Below, in pieces: positions 1 to 8,274 of a stretch of DNA of 64,000 nucleotides. Origin of the DNA: Sphingomonas sanxanigenens DSM 19645 = NX02 (lineage in GTDB: Bacteria > Pseudomonadota > Alphaproteobacteria > Sphingomonadales > Sphingomonadaceae). The stretch is taken from the NCBI RefSeq assembly GCF_000512205.2, contig NZ_CP006644.1, positions 1,240,001 through 1,304,000 of the forward strand. Direction: 5' to 3'. Position 1 is the first letter of the stretch. Each line of letters opens with the position of its first letter. The translations under genes and the position numbers were made by a program. The notes beneath the pieces are model-generated. The model was not told the DNA's origin, did no database searches, and worked only from the letters and a program-made list of their open reading frames with translations.

Positions 1-731
1 ATTTCGACATGTATCCTTTGGCCAAGATTGACTATCGGCCCGAGGATCGGGCTCATTTGGCCCGGGTGCTGCCTGCTTCATACGGGCTTGTCGGATTTCA
101 GAACATGAACCTGACGGCCGATCAACAGCGCAGCTTCGTGCGCGCATATTATGCCGCCACCTCCTTCATGGACGCACAGGTCGGGCGCGTGCTCGATGCG
201 TTGAAGCCGCTTGGGCTGGATCGAAACACCATCATCGTCTTCACCAGCGATCATGGCTTCCTGCTTGGCGAGCACGGCCAGTGGGAAAAGCAGATGCTGT
301 TCGAGGGATCGGTCCACGTGCCGCTCATCATCAACATGCCCGGTGCGAAAGGAAACCGGCGCATTTCGAGGAAGATGGTCGAACTGGTGGACCTTTATCC
401 AACCCTGGCGGACGTTGCCGGGCTGCCAAAGCCGGAAGGGCTCGAAGGCCGCAGCCTGAAACCCCTCCTGCAAAAACCCGCGTCGGAAGCATGGGGGCAT
501 CCAGCGTTCAGCCAGGTGCAGGGCGGTCGAAGCGTTCGCGTCGATCGCTGGCGTTACACTGAGTGGGAGCAGGGCAATCTTGGTGCGGAACTCTACGATG
601 AGGATCGGGATCCTCGAGAAGCGTCCAATCTCGCGTCTGATCCGCGCTATGCGGGCGTTGTCGCCCGATTGAAGGCGCTTTTGCCTGCGGCGTCGTCCGG
701 TCCACGCTACGGCGTCGGCGGCGCGGAATGA
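1..731 (+). CDS. Sulfatase, C-terminal part (truncated by window start)
   Basis: C-terminal part of a type I sulfatase of the alkaline phosphatase superfamily, closest in style to iduronate-2-sulfatases. The frame is open from the first bases, so the N-terminal half with the formylglycine (Cys/Ser) active-site motif lies outside the window. What is visible is the metal-site segment SDHGFLLGEHGQWEK (the Asp-His pair is a family metal ligand), then HVPLIINMPG, the VDLYPTLADVAGLP block and the closing ELYDEDRDPREASNLA segment, in the usual order. Such enzymes cleave sulfate esters, mostly from glycans, and usually act in the periplasm. No partner gene for sulfated glycan use is seen on this side of the window; an IS30 scrap and a LysR gene follow. 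The family is secure; the substrate cannot be told. Confidence 0.88.
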   Translation, partial: FDMYPLAKIDYRPEDRAHLARVLPASYGLVGFQNMNLTADQQRSFVRAYYAATSFMDAQVGRVLDALKPLGLDRNTIIVFTSDHGFLLGEHGQWEKQMLFEGSVHVPLIINMPGAKGNRRISRKMVELVDLYPTLADVAGLPKPEGLEGRSLKPLLQKPASEAWGHPAFSQVQGGRSVRVDRWRYTEWEQGNLGAELYDEDRDPREASNLASDPRYAGVVARLKALLPAASSGPRYGVGGAE

Positions 732-826
732 TGCCCGACGTCATGGCGGAGCTTGAGCGATCGGGCCGTGAACCTGTAAAGGTGCGGGACTTTCCGAGCT
801 GCACCCGGTTCCGCGGACATCAGGTT

Positions 827-976
827 AGGCTGCTACGCCAATACTTCCCCAAAGGAATCGATTTCAGCCGAAAATTGACAGATGAACTTGAAGCAGTGGC
901 CCACACCGTGAACGCGCGACCGCGAAAGGCGCTCGGATTGAGGGGTTCCGGAGAAGCGCTCGACCAGTTCCTTGCC
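827..976 (+). pseudogene. IS30-family transposase C-terminal remnant
   Basis: The frame over these bases reads LRQYFPKGIDFSRK, then TDELEAVAHTVNARPRKALG and an EALDQFL tail. This is the conserved C-terminal end of IS30-family transposases (typically LRQYFPKGTD..., LNxRPRKxLG, EALxxLL). The rest of the transposase is missing: upstream the frame enters unrelated sequence after the sulfatase stop, and the open frame runs on into the antisense of the LysR gene. No inverted ends were recognised. It is a dead scrap marking an old insertion between the sulfatase gene and the LysR gene. Confidence 0.75.
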
Positions 977-1076
977 GAGATGCATGAAGCAGGTGTTGCG
1001 GCAAATGGTTCAATTATCCGGCAGGACGGTCCCGTTGGTTTGAAGACATATGCCGGTTTGTTGCGGCACTTGAGCG

Positions 1077-1955
1077 TTAACCCTCCAGTTCGGTGCGATG
1101 CCGCGCGGCGAGCGCGGCGAGCCAGCCGGCAAACGCCGCGACGTGCGGAAAATGGCGCGTCTCCTCATGCGTCACCAGCCAGAAGCTTCGGCGGATACGG
1201 ATATCTGGAATGACGCGTGCCAGCTTGCGATCCGCATCGCCGATGAAGCAGGGGAGCACGGCGATGCCTGCGCCCGCCGTGGTCATGCGGTACTGAGCAT
1301 TAATGCTGGACGAGCGGAGCTGCGGCTCGGGAGCGCCGGGGATCTCGTCGAGATAGCGCAGCTCGGGCGCATAGATGATGTCGGGGACGTAGCCGATCAG
1401 ACGATGCTCGCGGAGCTGATCGGGCGTGACGACCGGTTTGTGCGCAGCGAGATAGGCGCGCGACGCGTAGAGGCGCAGGCCGTAGTCGGCGAGCTTCCGC
1501 GTGAGCAGCGGGCCACGGCGGGGCCGGGCGAGCAGCACCGCGACATCGGTCTCGCGCCGTGTCGGATTGAGGAAGCCGCTGGTGGCGACAAGATCGACGG
1601 CAAGTCCCGGATGCGCCTCCGCGAGTTCGCCCAGATGCCGGCTGACGAACCAGGTGCCAAAGCCCTCGGATACGCTCGCGCGAATCGTACCGCGCACCGG
1701 GCCGCCTGCGTCGCGGCTGCCGATCGCGGCGGCGGCACGCTCCATCGCCCGCGCCTGAGTCAGCAGGCGTTCTCCGGCGGGGGTAAGCGACTGGCCGTCA
1801 GGGCCTTGCTCGAACAGCCGTTCGCCGAGCGATCGTTCGAGGCGGCGCAGGCGACGGCCCGCGGTGGTCGCATCGATTTCCAGCGCGTGCGCGGCCTTGG
1901 TGAGTTGGCCGGTGCGTGCGATCGCAAGGAAGATCGGCAGGTCGCTCCAGTCCAT
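1077..1955 (-). CDS. LysR-family transcriptional regulator
   Basis: Regulator of 292 aa, the usual LysR length. The N-terminal winged helix (residues about 1-60) reads MDWSDLPIFLAIARTGQLTK followed by AAHALEIDATTAGRRLRRLE, then the LysR substrate-binding domain (about 90-290). The start is taken at the ATG of MDWSDLP at 1955 rather than the first ATG upstream, because LysR proteins begin this way and the longer form would run through the promoter-like inverted repeats at 1959-1990. It is divergent from mmsA with 92 bp between start codons, the classic arrangement for a LysR regulator and its target, so it probably controls mmsA and perhaps the valine genes now at 32.9-36.9 kb. The effector is unknown; a valine-pathway intermediate such as a semialdehyde or hydroxyacid would fit. 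Confidence 0.9.
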   Translation of the reverse strand: MDWSDLPIFLAIARTGQLTKAAHALEIDATTAGRRLRRLERSLGERLFEQGPDGQSLTPAGERLLTQARAMERAAAAIGSRDAGGPVRGTIRASVSEGFGTWFVSRHLGELAEAHPGLAVDLVATSGFLNPTRRETDVAVLLARPRRGPLLTRKLADYGLRLYASRAYLAAHKPVVTPDQLREHRLIGYVPDIIYAPELRYLDEIPGAPEPQLRSSSINAQYRMTTAGAGIAVLPCFIGDADRKLARVIPDIRIRRSFWLVTHEETRHFPHVAAFAGWLAALAARHRTELEG

Positions 1956-1958
1956 CAC

Positions 1959-1990
1959 CTGCAAATATGCAGACTCGACCTGCATGTCGA
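1959..1990. promoter_or_regulatory. LysR-mmsA divergent regulatory region with inverted repeats
   Basis: Two adjacent inverted repeats lie between the divergent LysR and mmsA genes: CTGCA-AATA-TGCAG at 1959-1972 (fits the LysR T-N11-A type of box) and TCGAC-N6-GTCGA at 1975-1990. They lie 3 to 35 bp upstream of the LysR start codon and 57 to 89 bp upstream of the mmsA start, where LysR proteins usually bind to control both themselves and the divergent target. Binding is inferred. Confidence 0.5.
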
Positions 1991-2047
1991 TGGGTTGCCG
2001 GCATGAGGTGTGAAGGCGCATCACTCTCGCCTGAAGGAGAGACTGAG

Positions 2048-3559
2048 ATGGCGACGGCGGTCCGTGAGATTTCGCACTTCATCGGCAATGCGGCGACGGC
2101 CGGGACGGGTACGCGTCGGGCGGACGTATTCGACCCCAATACCGGCGCGGTGCAGGCGCAGGTGACTCTCGGCGCGCAGGCCGATCTCGATGCGGCGATG
2201 ACCAATGCGCTCAGGGCCCAGCCCGGCTGGGCAGCGACCAACCCGCAGCGCCGCGCGCGCGTCATGTTCAACTTCAAGGCGCTGATCGAAAAGAATATGG
2301 ACGAGCTGGCGCATCTGCTCTCGTCCGAACATGGCAAGGTTGTCGCCGACGCCAGGGGTGACATCCAGCGCGGGCTGGAGGTGATCGAGTTCGCCTGCGG
2401 CATCCCTCATGTGCTGAAGGGCGAATATACCCAGGGTGCCGGGCCCGGCATCGACGTCTATTCGATGCGCCAGCCGCTGGGCGTGGTGGCGGGGATTACC
2501 CCGTTCAACTTCCCGGCGATGATCCCGATGTGGATGTTCGGCGTGGCGATCGCATGCGGCAATGCATTCATCCTCAAGCCGAGCGAGCGCGACCCGAGCG
2601 TACCGGTGCGCCTCGCCGAACTGATGCTCGAGGCAGGCCTGCCAGAGGGCGTGCTGCAAGTGGTGCAGGGCGACAAGGAGATGGTCGATGCGATCCTCGA
2701 TCATCCCGAGATCAAGGCGGTGAGCTTCGTCGGCTCGTCCGACATCGCGCATTATGTCTATCGGCGCGGGGTGGAGGCCGGAAAGCGCGTGCAGGCGATG
2801 GGCGGAGCCAAGAATCACGGCATCGTCATGCCCGACGCGGACCTCGACCAGGTGGTCAACGATCTGGCCGGCGCGGCGTTTGGCTCGGCGGGCGAGCGCT
2901 GCATGGCGCTGCCTGTGGTGGTGCCGGTGGGCGACAAGACCGCCGATGCTCTGCGCGCGAAACTGCTTCCCGCAATCGATGCGCTGCGCGTGGGCGTGTC
3001 GACCGATGCCGAGGCGCATTACGGCCCGGTCGTAACCGCGGCGCACCGTGCGAAGATCGAGAACTATATCCAGATGGGCGTCGACGAGGGTGCCGAGCTG
3101 GTGGTGGATGGCCGTGGCTTCTCGCTCCAGGGGCATGAGCAGGGCTTCTTCATCGGCCCGACACTGTTCGATCGGGTGACGCCGCAGATGCGCACGTACC
3201 AGGAGGAGATCTTCGGTCCGGTGCTGCAGATGGTGCGCGCCGGGAGCTTCGAGGAAGCGGTGAAGCTGCCGAGCGATCACCAGTACGGCAATGGCGTCGC
3301 GATCTTCACGCGCAACGGTCATGCCGCGCGCGAGTTCGCGGCGCGGGTGAACGTCGGGATGGTCGGGATCAACGTGCCGATCCCGGTGCCGGTGGCGTAT
3401 CACACCTTTGGCGGGTGGAAGCGCTCGGCCTTCGGCGACACCAACCAGCACGGCATGGAGGGGGTCAAGTTCTTCACGAAGGTGAAGACGGTGACCCAGC
3501 GCTGGCCCGACGGGTCGCCCGACGGCGGCAACGCGTTCGTCATTCCGACGATGGGTTGA
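2048..3559 (+). CDS. mmsA: CoA-acylating methylmalonate-semialdehyde dehydrogenase
   Basis: Enzyme of 503 aa that oxidises methylmalonate semialdehyde to propionyl-CoA (and malonate semialdehyde to acetyl-CoA) with NAD+ and CoA, the last step of valine catabolism. It is an aldehyde dehydrogenase superfamily member: GVVAGITPFNFPAMIPMWM near residue 145, a Rossmann cofactor region with SFVGSS (about residue 225), the catalytic cysteine in GSAGERCMALPV (Cys285) and the C-terminal EEIFGPVL. GERCMA is the signature that separates MmsA from other ALDHs. The ATG at 2048 is preceded by AAGGAGA and gives the expected N-terminus; the longer open frame would overlap the divergent LysR gene. The other valine genes (dehydrogenase, hydrolase, hydratase, mmsB) stand on the same strand 29 kb downstream, which suggests an interrupted operon. 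A hairpin at 3571-3594 follows the stop. Confidence 0.95.
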   Translation: MATAVREISHFIGNAATAGTGTRRADVFDPNTGAVQAQVTLGAQADLDAAMTNALRAQPGWAATNPQRRARVMFNFKALIEKNMDELAHLLSSEHGKVVADARGDIQRGLEVIEFACGIPHVLKGEYTQGAGPGIDVYSMRQPLGVVAGITPFNFPAMIPMWMFGVAIACGNAFILKPSERDPSVPVRLAELMLEAGLPEGVLQVVQGDKEMVDAILDHPEIKAVSFVGSSDIAHYVYRRGVEAGKRVQAMGGAKNHGIVMPDADLDQVVNDLAGAAFGSAGERCMALPVVVPVGDKTADALRAKLLPAIDALRVGVSTDAEAHYGPVVTAAHRAKIENYIQMGVDEGAELVVDGRGFSLQGHEQGFFIGPTLFDRVTPQMRTYQEEIFGPVLQMVRAGSFEEAVKLPSDHQYGNGVAIFTRNGHAAREFAARVNVGMVGINVPIPVPVAYHTFGGWKRSAFGDTNQHGMEGVKFFTKVKTVTQRWPDGSPDGGNAFVIPTMG

Positions 3560-3570
3560 GTGTCCTGCCT

Positions 3571-3594
3571 GCCCCATCTTGGCTGGGATGGGGC
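3571..3594 (+). terminator. Hairpin after mmsA, possible terminator
   Basis: A perfect 8-bp stem, GCCCCATC at 3571-3578 and GATGGGGC at 3587-3594, with an 8-nt loop, starts 11 nt after the mmsA stop. No T-run follows, so it is not a textbook intrinsic terminator, but its position just behind the gene fits transcript end or 3' stabilisation. Confidence 0.5.
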
Positions 3595-3601
3595 CAATGT
3601 T

Positions 3602-3842
3602 CATGCTGGGATCGCAAGAATGTTGAGCGTGCGCTCGAGGTCGTAGGCGATGGCGAACATGTTCGCCGCCTCGACCCGGGACTTGTCGTTCGCCGTTTGC
3701 CGGATACGCGCCCTCACATCGACGGTGGTGAAGCGGTCATAGGTGAACACGCTGCCACGCCCATTGGTGAAGATCCGGCCCTGGTTGTCGTTGGTGCCAA
3801 GCGGGAGCCGGCATAAGCCATGCGACGTCTCCGGACCTTTCG
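3602..3842 (-). pseudogene. Unrecognised open-frame remnant at cluster border
   Basis: A continuous minus-strand frame of about 79 codons between stops with no good start codon. It contains the segments LCRLPLGTNDNQGRIFTN, FTYDRFTTVDVRARIRQ and VEAANMFAIAYDLERTLNIL and ends ...AIPA. The composition looks like real protein rather than shadow sequence, and the ending resembles the tail of a DNA-processing or transposase-like protein, but I do not recognise the family. It fills most of the gap between mmsA and the catabolic cluster, exactly where a mobile-element trace would be expected if the cluster was inserted there. Treat as a gene fragment of unknown origin. Confidence 0.35.
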
Positions 3843-3861
3843 AGCGTTATGGCCGGTCCGA

Positions 3862-4932
3862 TCATTTTGCGCCTGCTCTTTCGGCTTGCGCCCACGCAAG
3901 CCGCATAAGCTCGGGAAGAGCCGCAATCCGCTCGCGCGCCTGCGCCGACGAGGCGTTCCCGCGAATGACCCGCCCCTTTATGCCGTGAAAGATCGCCGCC
4001 AACCGGAAGAAGTTGAAGGCGACGTAAAAATCATAGCCCGGCATGTCGGTCAGCCCGCGCCGGCGACAATAGGCAGCGAGATAGGACGACTCATCAGGGA
4101 TGCCGAGCGCGCCCAGGTCCGATCCCGAAAGCCCTGCCACGATGTGCGGCGGCATTCGGTACATCATGGCATTATAGGCGAAATCCGCGCCTGGATGGCC
4201 GAGGGTAGAAAGCTCCCAGTCGAGTACCGCGAGGACCCGCGGCTCGGTGGGGTGGAAGATGAGATTATCGATGCGGAAGTCGCCGTGCACGATGCTTGTC
4301 TCGGCGCCTGGCGGAATGTGCGCGGGAAGCCATTCGACGAGACGATCCATGGCGGAATCGCGGCCGGCCTCGGCGTCGCGGAAATATTGATCCGACCAGC
4401 GCGCGATCTGCCGGGCGAAATAGTTTCCCGGCCGACCATAATCGCCGAGCCCGATCGTGCCGAAGTCGATGCTGTGCAGCGCGGCAATAGTCGCGTTCAT
4501 GGCATCGAAGATGGCGGAACGCTCTTCCGGCACCATGCCCGGCAGCGTCGCATCCCAGAAGATGCGACCTTCGACCATGTCCATCACGTAGAAGATCGTG
4601 CCTAAAACTGCCGGGTCGGTGCAGAGGCCGTGAACTGCAGGCACGGGAAAGTGCGCCTGGGCGAGCCCGGTCAGAACCTTGGCCTCGCGATCGAGCGCGT
4701 GGGCGCCCTTCAGCAGTTGGCCGGGCGGCTGCTTGCGCAGGACGTATCTCTGCTCCGGGGTGACCAGTTTGTAGGTCGGGTTGGATTGACCGCCCCGGAA
4801 CTGCTCCACGCTGAGTGGCCCCGCATAGCCCGACACGTGGCCGCGCATCCAGGCGTCCAATCTGGCGAGGTCGAGTTCATAGCCGGGTCGGACCGCCGTG
4901 GTTCCGCTATCGGCGTTTGCCCGCGTCGTCAC
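3862..4932 (-). CDS. APH-family acyl-CoA-associated phosphotransferase (ACAD10/11 N-domain-like)
   Basis: Kinase-fold protein of 356 aa, homologous to the aminoglycoside phosphotransferase-like domain of ACAD10/ACAD11 and to levulinate kinase LvaA. Visible motifs: the nucleotide-binding lobe with RGGQSNPTYKL and YVLRKQPPG, the catalytic loop IVHGDFRIDNLIFHP (HGD plus Asn) and the metal-binding Asp in VLDWELSTLGHP. Family knowledge: such kinases phosphorylate a hydroxyl on a (4-)hydroxyacyl-CoA so that a partner acyl-CoA dehydrogenase can eliminate phosphate. The GTG at 4932 overlaps the TGA of the preceding DUF1254 gene (GTGA), so translation is coupled; the longer open frame is not used. It is the last gene of a five-gene minus-strand operon that also encodes its likely dehydrogenase partner (6365-7525). 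A paralogue sits at 23944-25026. Antibiotic modification is unlikely in this context. Confidence 0.85.
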   Translation of the reverse strand: MTTRANADSGTTAVRPGYELDLARLDAWMRGHVSGYAGPLSVEQFRGGQSNPTYKLVTPEQRYVLRKQPPGQLLKGAHALDREAKVLTGLAQAHFPVPAVHGLCTDPAVLGTIFYVMDMVEGRIFWDATLPGMVPEERSAIFDAMNATIAALHSIDFGTIGLGDYGRPGNYFARQIARWSDQYFRDAEAGRDSAMDRLVEWLPAHIPPGAETSIVHGDFRIDNLIFHPTEPRVLAVLDWELSTLGHPGADFAYNAMMYRMPPHIVAGLSGSDLGALGIPDESSYLAAYCRRRGLTDMPGYDFYVAFNFFRLAAIFHGIKGRVIRGNASSAQARERIAALPELMRLAWAQAERAGAK

Positions 4933-6368
4933 TTCGCAGTTCCATCTGCGGCAATCGCCGGTGGCAGCCACTGACCGTTCAGCATCTCCGGCTTGGGACT
5001 ATAGGCTCGGATTACGACGAAGAAGGGTCCGGCGGGCGCCGGCAGCCAGTTCTCTTTGACGCTCCGTGCATGTTGCAGGTGGATTCGCACCGATCCATCA
5101 GGCGCTACCCTCAGCCCCTTGGTGCGATCGCTCACGAGATAGCGGCGGAGCGGGTTTGGATAGAGCGCAAAGGTCTTTGCATCATAGAGCGTGACCGACC
5201 AGAAGCCGTTGACGGGTGGCGGCGTCTGCAGGCGCAGCGTGTAGCGGGATATTGCTCCATCCAGCGGCGCCCCGCTGCCGTCCACGAAAGTCGTATAGGA
5301 CGCATTCTCTTCTCGGACATTCGCGCCGAGACCCGCCATGTTGATTACGGAACGACGCAGATAGTTGTATCCGTAGATCCCCTTGTTCACCTTCATCCAT
5401 CCGGTTCCGGTCGGCTCGCCAAGCCGCGACCTGGATTTGGTGATAAGAGCGAGCGCCTCCGCATATCCTGCTTCGATCGCGATGCGTGCAGCCTGGTCGA
5501 GAGACGCGGCATCGAACGGGCGGTCGGCCAGGATACCAAGAGGTCGGAAGCGGGACACCAGCGCCTCCTCGCCAGCCTGGCAGCCATTGATCCGCAGAAT
5601 GTAGTCCAGCGCCCCGAGAAAGGCCGTGGCGCCGGCGCCCGGAAGCGGGGGCGCGATCATGGGCTCCTTCGTTTCCGCCGCATCGTCGGCTGGAGGGATG
5701 ATCCTGACCGCATCCTGGAAGGCGCGGGCGACCCGAACCTCTTTTTCCGATTGCGCGAAGACGCGCATCAGAATCCAAAGCTGGGGAGTCGCTGCGTGGT
5801 AGACGGTCACGCCTTCCGCTGCCGTGCCCTGCCAGCCGCGGGGGACCAGCAGGAAGCGGCCGCCCTCCTTGCCGACAGTCCGATTGCTCAGATTGCTCGG
5901 GTTGCCGAAAATATCGAAGATGTTGAGCGTGAAGTATTTCAGTTGCGTTGCCGGGATCTGGATCTCGACCGGGCCCCTGGTAAGATCGATCCAGGCATTC
6001 GAGTACAGCGTATCGGTGTTGGGCACCTTGAACGTCGCATAATCCGGACCCGCAAGATCTCGCTCGTGCGCGAAGCGACTAAAGCCCGTGAACATGGGGG
6101 AGTGGCGGTCGAAGACCTGCCGGTAGAGCTGCTCATATTGAAGGTAGGCGGCCATGCCGTAGATCGTGGCGTCGAACGCCGTCGTCCTCAGCAGGTCCGC
6201 CCGGCCCTCGACGTCTTTCGGCAGCAGGTCGGCACCATAGCCAGCGGCCGTGACGGGTGCTTCGGGCGCGGCGAAGCTCGGAATCTGGCTATATCCCGCT
6301 GTTGCGCAGCAGAGCGGCGCAACAGCGAGTGCCGCGCGAAGGAGGCGCCGGTGATGCTTCTGCCTCAT
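4929..6368 (-). CDS. DUF1254/DUF1214 periplasmic protein
   Basis: Protein of 479 aa with an N-terminal Sec signal (MRQKHHRRLLRAALAVAPLC... to about residue 28), a DUF1254 domain (about 60-200; note NTDTLYSNAWIDLTRGPVEI and YFTLNIFDIFGN) and a DUF1214 domain at the C-terminus (about 350-470; FWSVTLYDAKTFALYPNPL, VRIHLQHA, NWLPAPAGPFFVVIRAYSP). The start at 6368 makes an ATGA overlap with the upstream acyl-CoA dehydrogenase. No enzymatic activity is established for this family that I can name with confidence; it is frequent in sphingomonad xenobiotic and lipid clusters. A second, divergent copy lies at 18082-19569 in the other module of the same cluster, so the protein seems to be a fixed part of this pathway, perhaps handling the substrate in the periplasm. 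Confidence 0.85.
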   Translation of the reverse strand: MRQKHHRRLLRAALAVAPLCCATAGYSQIPSFAAPEAPVTAAGYGADLLPKDVEGRADLLRTTAFDATIYGMAAYLQYEQLYRQVFDRHSPMFTGFSRFAHERDLAGPDYATFKVPNTDTLYSNAWIDLTRGPVEIQIPATQLKYFTLNIFDIFGNPSNLSNRTVGKEGGRFLLVPRGWQGTAAEGVTVYHAATPQLWILMRVFAQSEKEVRVARAFQDAVRIIPPADDAAETKEPMIAPPLPGAGATAFLGALDYILRINGCQAGEEALVSRFRPLGILADRPFDAASLDQAARIAIEAGYAEALALITKSRSRLGEPTGTGWMKVNKGIYGYNYLRRSVINMAGLGANVREENASYTTFVDGSGAPLDGAISRYTLRLQTPPPVNGFWSVTLYDAKTFALYPNPLRRYLVSDRTKGLRVAPDGSVRIHLQHARSVKENWLPAPAGPFFVVIRAYSPKPEMLNGQWLPPAIAADGTAK

Positions 6369-7525
6369 GCCTGTGCTGCTTTCCAATCGCGCTTGATCTT
6401 CTTGGCCAGGCTCCATTTGTGGACCTCGGTCGGTCCGTCATAGATGCGGAAGGCGCGGATCTCCCGGAATGCCTGCTCGACGATCGTGTCGCCGGAAACG
6501 CCGGTGCCGCCCATCACCTGCACGCACCGGTCTGCGACGCGGAACAGCGCGTCGGACACCGCCACCTTTGCCATGGAGCTTTCCGCCGTGCCGAGCGAAC
6601 CCGTGTCGAGGATGCTCGCGCACCAGTCGATCATCGTCTCGGCCTGCTTCAGGTCGATCAGATTGTCGGCCAGCATGAAGCCGACGCCCTCATGGTCGAT
6701 GAGCGGCTTACCGAACGCATAGCGCCGGCATGCATAGTCGATGGCGATCTCGTTGGCCCGGATTGCCAGTCCCCGCCAGCGCATGCAGTGCGAGAGGCGC
6801 GCGGGGCTCAGCCGGATCTGCGCATATTTGAATCCCTCGCCGCTCGCTCCCAGCATCTGGTCGGCAGGCACGCGCAGGTCGACAATGTCGATCTCTGCAT
6901 GGCCGCCCGGCATGGAGTTGTCGATGGTGTCGAGGATGCGCACGGTGCGGATCGCCGGGTCGGGCAGGTCGACCAGGAACATGCAGGCGCCATCGTCTGA
7001 CTTCGCCATGACGATGCCGACGCGCGCACCCTCGGCACCCGTGATGAATTTCTTGCGGCCATTGATGATCCAGTGATTGCCGTCGAGCCGGCAGGCCGTC
7101 TGCATCATCGAGGGATCGGATCCCGCGCCGCCATCCTCGGCAGGTTCCGTCATGAAGAAGGCCGACCTCGCTTCGCCCCGCACGAGCGGATCGAGGAAGC
7201 GTGCCTTCTGATCGGGGGTGCCGACCTTCCCAAGAAGGTACATGTTGCCCTCGTCGGGTGCGGCGGTGTTGCACGCGAGTGGGCCAAGGGGGGAAAGGCC
7301 GCTCCGCGTGAGGACGGTGGCGGTCTCCCGCTGCGTCAGATGCGAACCGTCGGCGAGGATGTGGGGGGTCAGAACGCCCGCTTCTCGCGCTTTCGCCCGC
7401 AATTCCATGACGAGCTCGTCGCTTGGACCATGATATCCCAGCCTCTCGTCCTTTTCGTAAGGAACGATGACCTCCCTGACGAAGGTCTCGACATTCGCCG
7501 CGATGGCGAGCGCACGATCGGTCAT
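6365..7525 (-). CDS. Acyl-CoA dehydrogenase (ACAD10/11-like)
   Basis: FAD-dependent acyl-CoA dehydrogenase of 386 aa. Recognisable are the mid-domain flavin contact SAFFMTEPAEDGGAGSDPSM (about residue 120), GNHWIINGRKKFITGA, and the C-terminal VQVMGGTGVSGDTIVEQAFR followed by RAFRIYDGPTEVHKWSLAKK. In place of the common catalytic YEGT loop it has YDGPTEVH, as in ACAD10/11-type enzymes, so the catalytic acid is Asp or lies elsewhere. Operon partners: an SDR upstream (ATGA overlap) and DUF1254 plus the APH kinase downstream. The kinase-dehydrogenase pairing matches split ACAD11 and LvaA/LvaC, where a 4-phosphoacyl-CoA is converted to an enoyl-CoA. A paralogous pair occurs at 23944-26264. Confidence 0.92.
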   Translation of the reverse strand: MTDRALAIAANVETFVREVIVPYEKDERLGYHGPSDELVMELRAKAREAGVLTPHILADGSHLTQRETATVLTRSGLSPLGPLACNTAAPDEGNMYLLGKVGTPDQKARFLDPLVRGEARSAFFMTEPAEDGGAGSDPSMMQTACRLDGNHWIINGRKKFITGAEGARVGIVMAKSDDGACMFLVDLPDPAIRTVRILDTIDNSMPGGHAEIDIVDLRVPADQMLGASGEGFKYAQIRLSPARLSHCMRWRGLAIRANEIAIDYACRRYAFGKPLIDHEGVGFMLADNLIDLKQAETMIDWCASILDTGSLGTAESSMAKVAVSDALFRVADRCVQVMGGTGVSGDTIVEQAFREIRAFRIYDGPTEVHKWSLAKKIKRDWKAAQA

Positions 7526-8274
7526 TGCGCGGTACTTCCTCCGTCGATGACGATTTCCCCACCGGTCATGTAACGGGACTCGTCGCTGGCGAGGAACAGG
7601 ATGCCGTCAGCGATCTCGTCCGCCTCGCCGATCCTGCCGAGCGGGACATCCGCCAGCAATGTTCTCGCGATCTCGCGATCCGTATAGGCGGGAGCGGTGA
7701 GGGGGGTCGCTATATGGCCGGGATGGATCGAGTTCGCGCGAACGCCGTTGCCAATGGCCGCGCATTCCAGCGCCGTTGCTTTCGTGAACATCCGGACTCC
7801 GCCCTTGGCGGCGCAGTAGGAGCCGGTGTTCGGCGCCCCGACGATGCCGCGGATCGAGGACATGTTGACGATCGCGCCGCGGCCCGATGCTGCGAGCAGC
7901 GGCAACATATATTTCGTGGCGAGGAAGACACTGTCCAGATTGACCGCGATGATCGACCGCCACTGGTCGAGCGTCGTGTCCGCGATCGAGCCGAACTTTC
8001 CGAACCCGGCATTGTTCACGAGGACATCGAGCTTACCGAAGCGCGCGGCGATGCGCTCCGCAAGCGCTATCCAGCCCTTTTCGTCGGTCACGTCCAGAAC
8101 GACAGTTTCATGCCCATCCTCCGGGAGGGCGGCCCGTGCCGCACGTAAAGCCACGTCGTTGCGATCGACCAGAAGAACGGTCGCGCCCTCGCGCGCAAAG
8201 CGGAGACTCGTAGCAAGGCCGATGCCGGAGGCGGCACCTGTGACCAGCGCAATCCTGCCTTGGAGCCGGCTCAT
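7522..8274 (-). CDS. SDR-family oxidoreductase
   Basis: Classical short-chain dehydrogenase of 250 aa. Cofactor motif TGAASGIGLA (residues about 11-20), VLVNNAGFG (about 86), the catalytic Ser in IVNMSSIRG and YCAAK (about 155-159), and the typical C-terminus FLASDESRYMTGGEIVIDGG. Asp in LLVDRND after beta-2 points to NAD(H) preference. Probable role: oxidation or reduction of a hydroxy/keto group of the catabolic intermediate. It overlaps both neighbours by 4 bp (ATGA), so it belongs to the operon running 9158 to 3862. Confidence 0.92.
   Translation of the reverse strand: MSRLQGRIALVTGAASGIGLATSLRFAREGATVLLVDRNDVALRAARAALPEDGHETVVLDVTDEKGWIALAERIAARFGKLDVLVNNAGFGKFGSIADTTLDQWRSIIAVNLDSVFLATKYMLPLLAASGRGAIVNMSSIRGIVGAPNTGSYCAAKGGVRMFTKATALECAAIGNGVRANSIHPGHIATPLTAPAYTDREIARTLLADVPLGRIGEADEIADGILFLASDESRYMTGGEIVIDGGSTAQ

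Noticed and set aside
2021-3604. 527-codon minus-strand open frame opposite mmsA
   Set aside because: His/Arg-rich shadow of mmsA, which has full ALDH motifs and a proper ribosome site.
4815-6443. 542-codon plus-strand open frame opposite DUF1254
   Set aside because: Shadow frame without domains; the opposite gene has a signal peptide and DUF1254/DUF1214 motifs and is coupled by ATGA overlaps.
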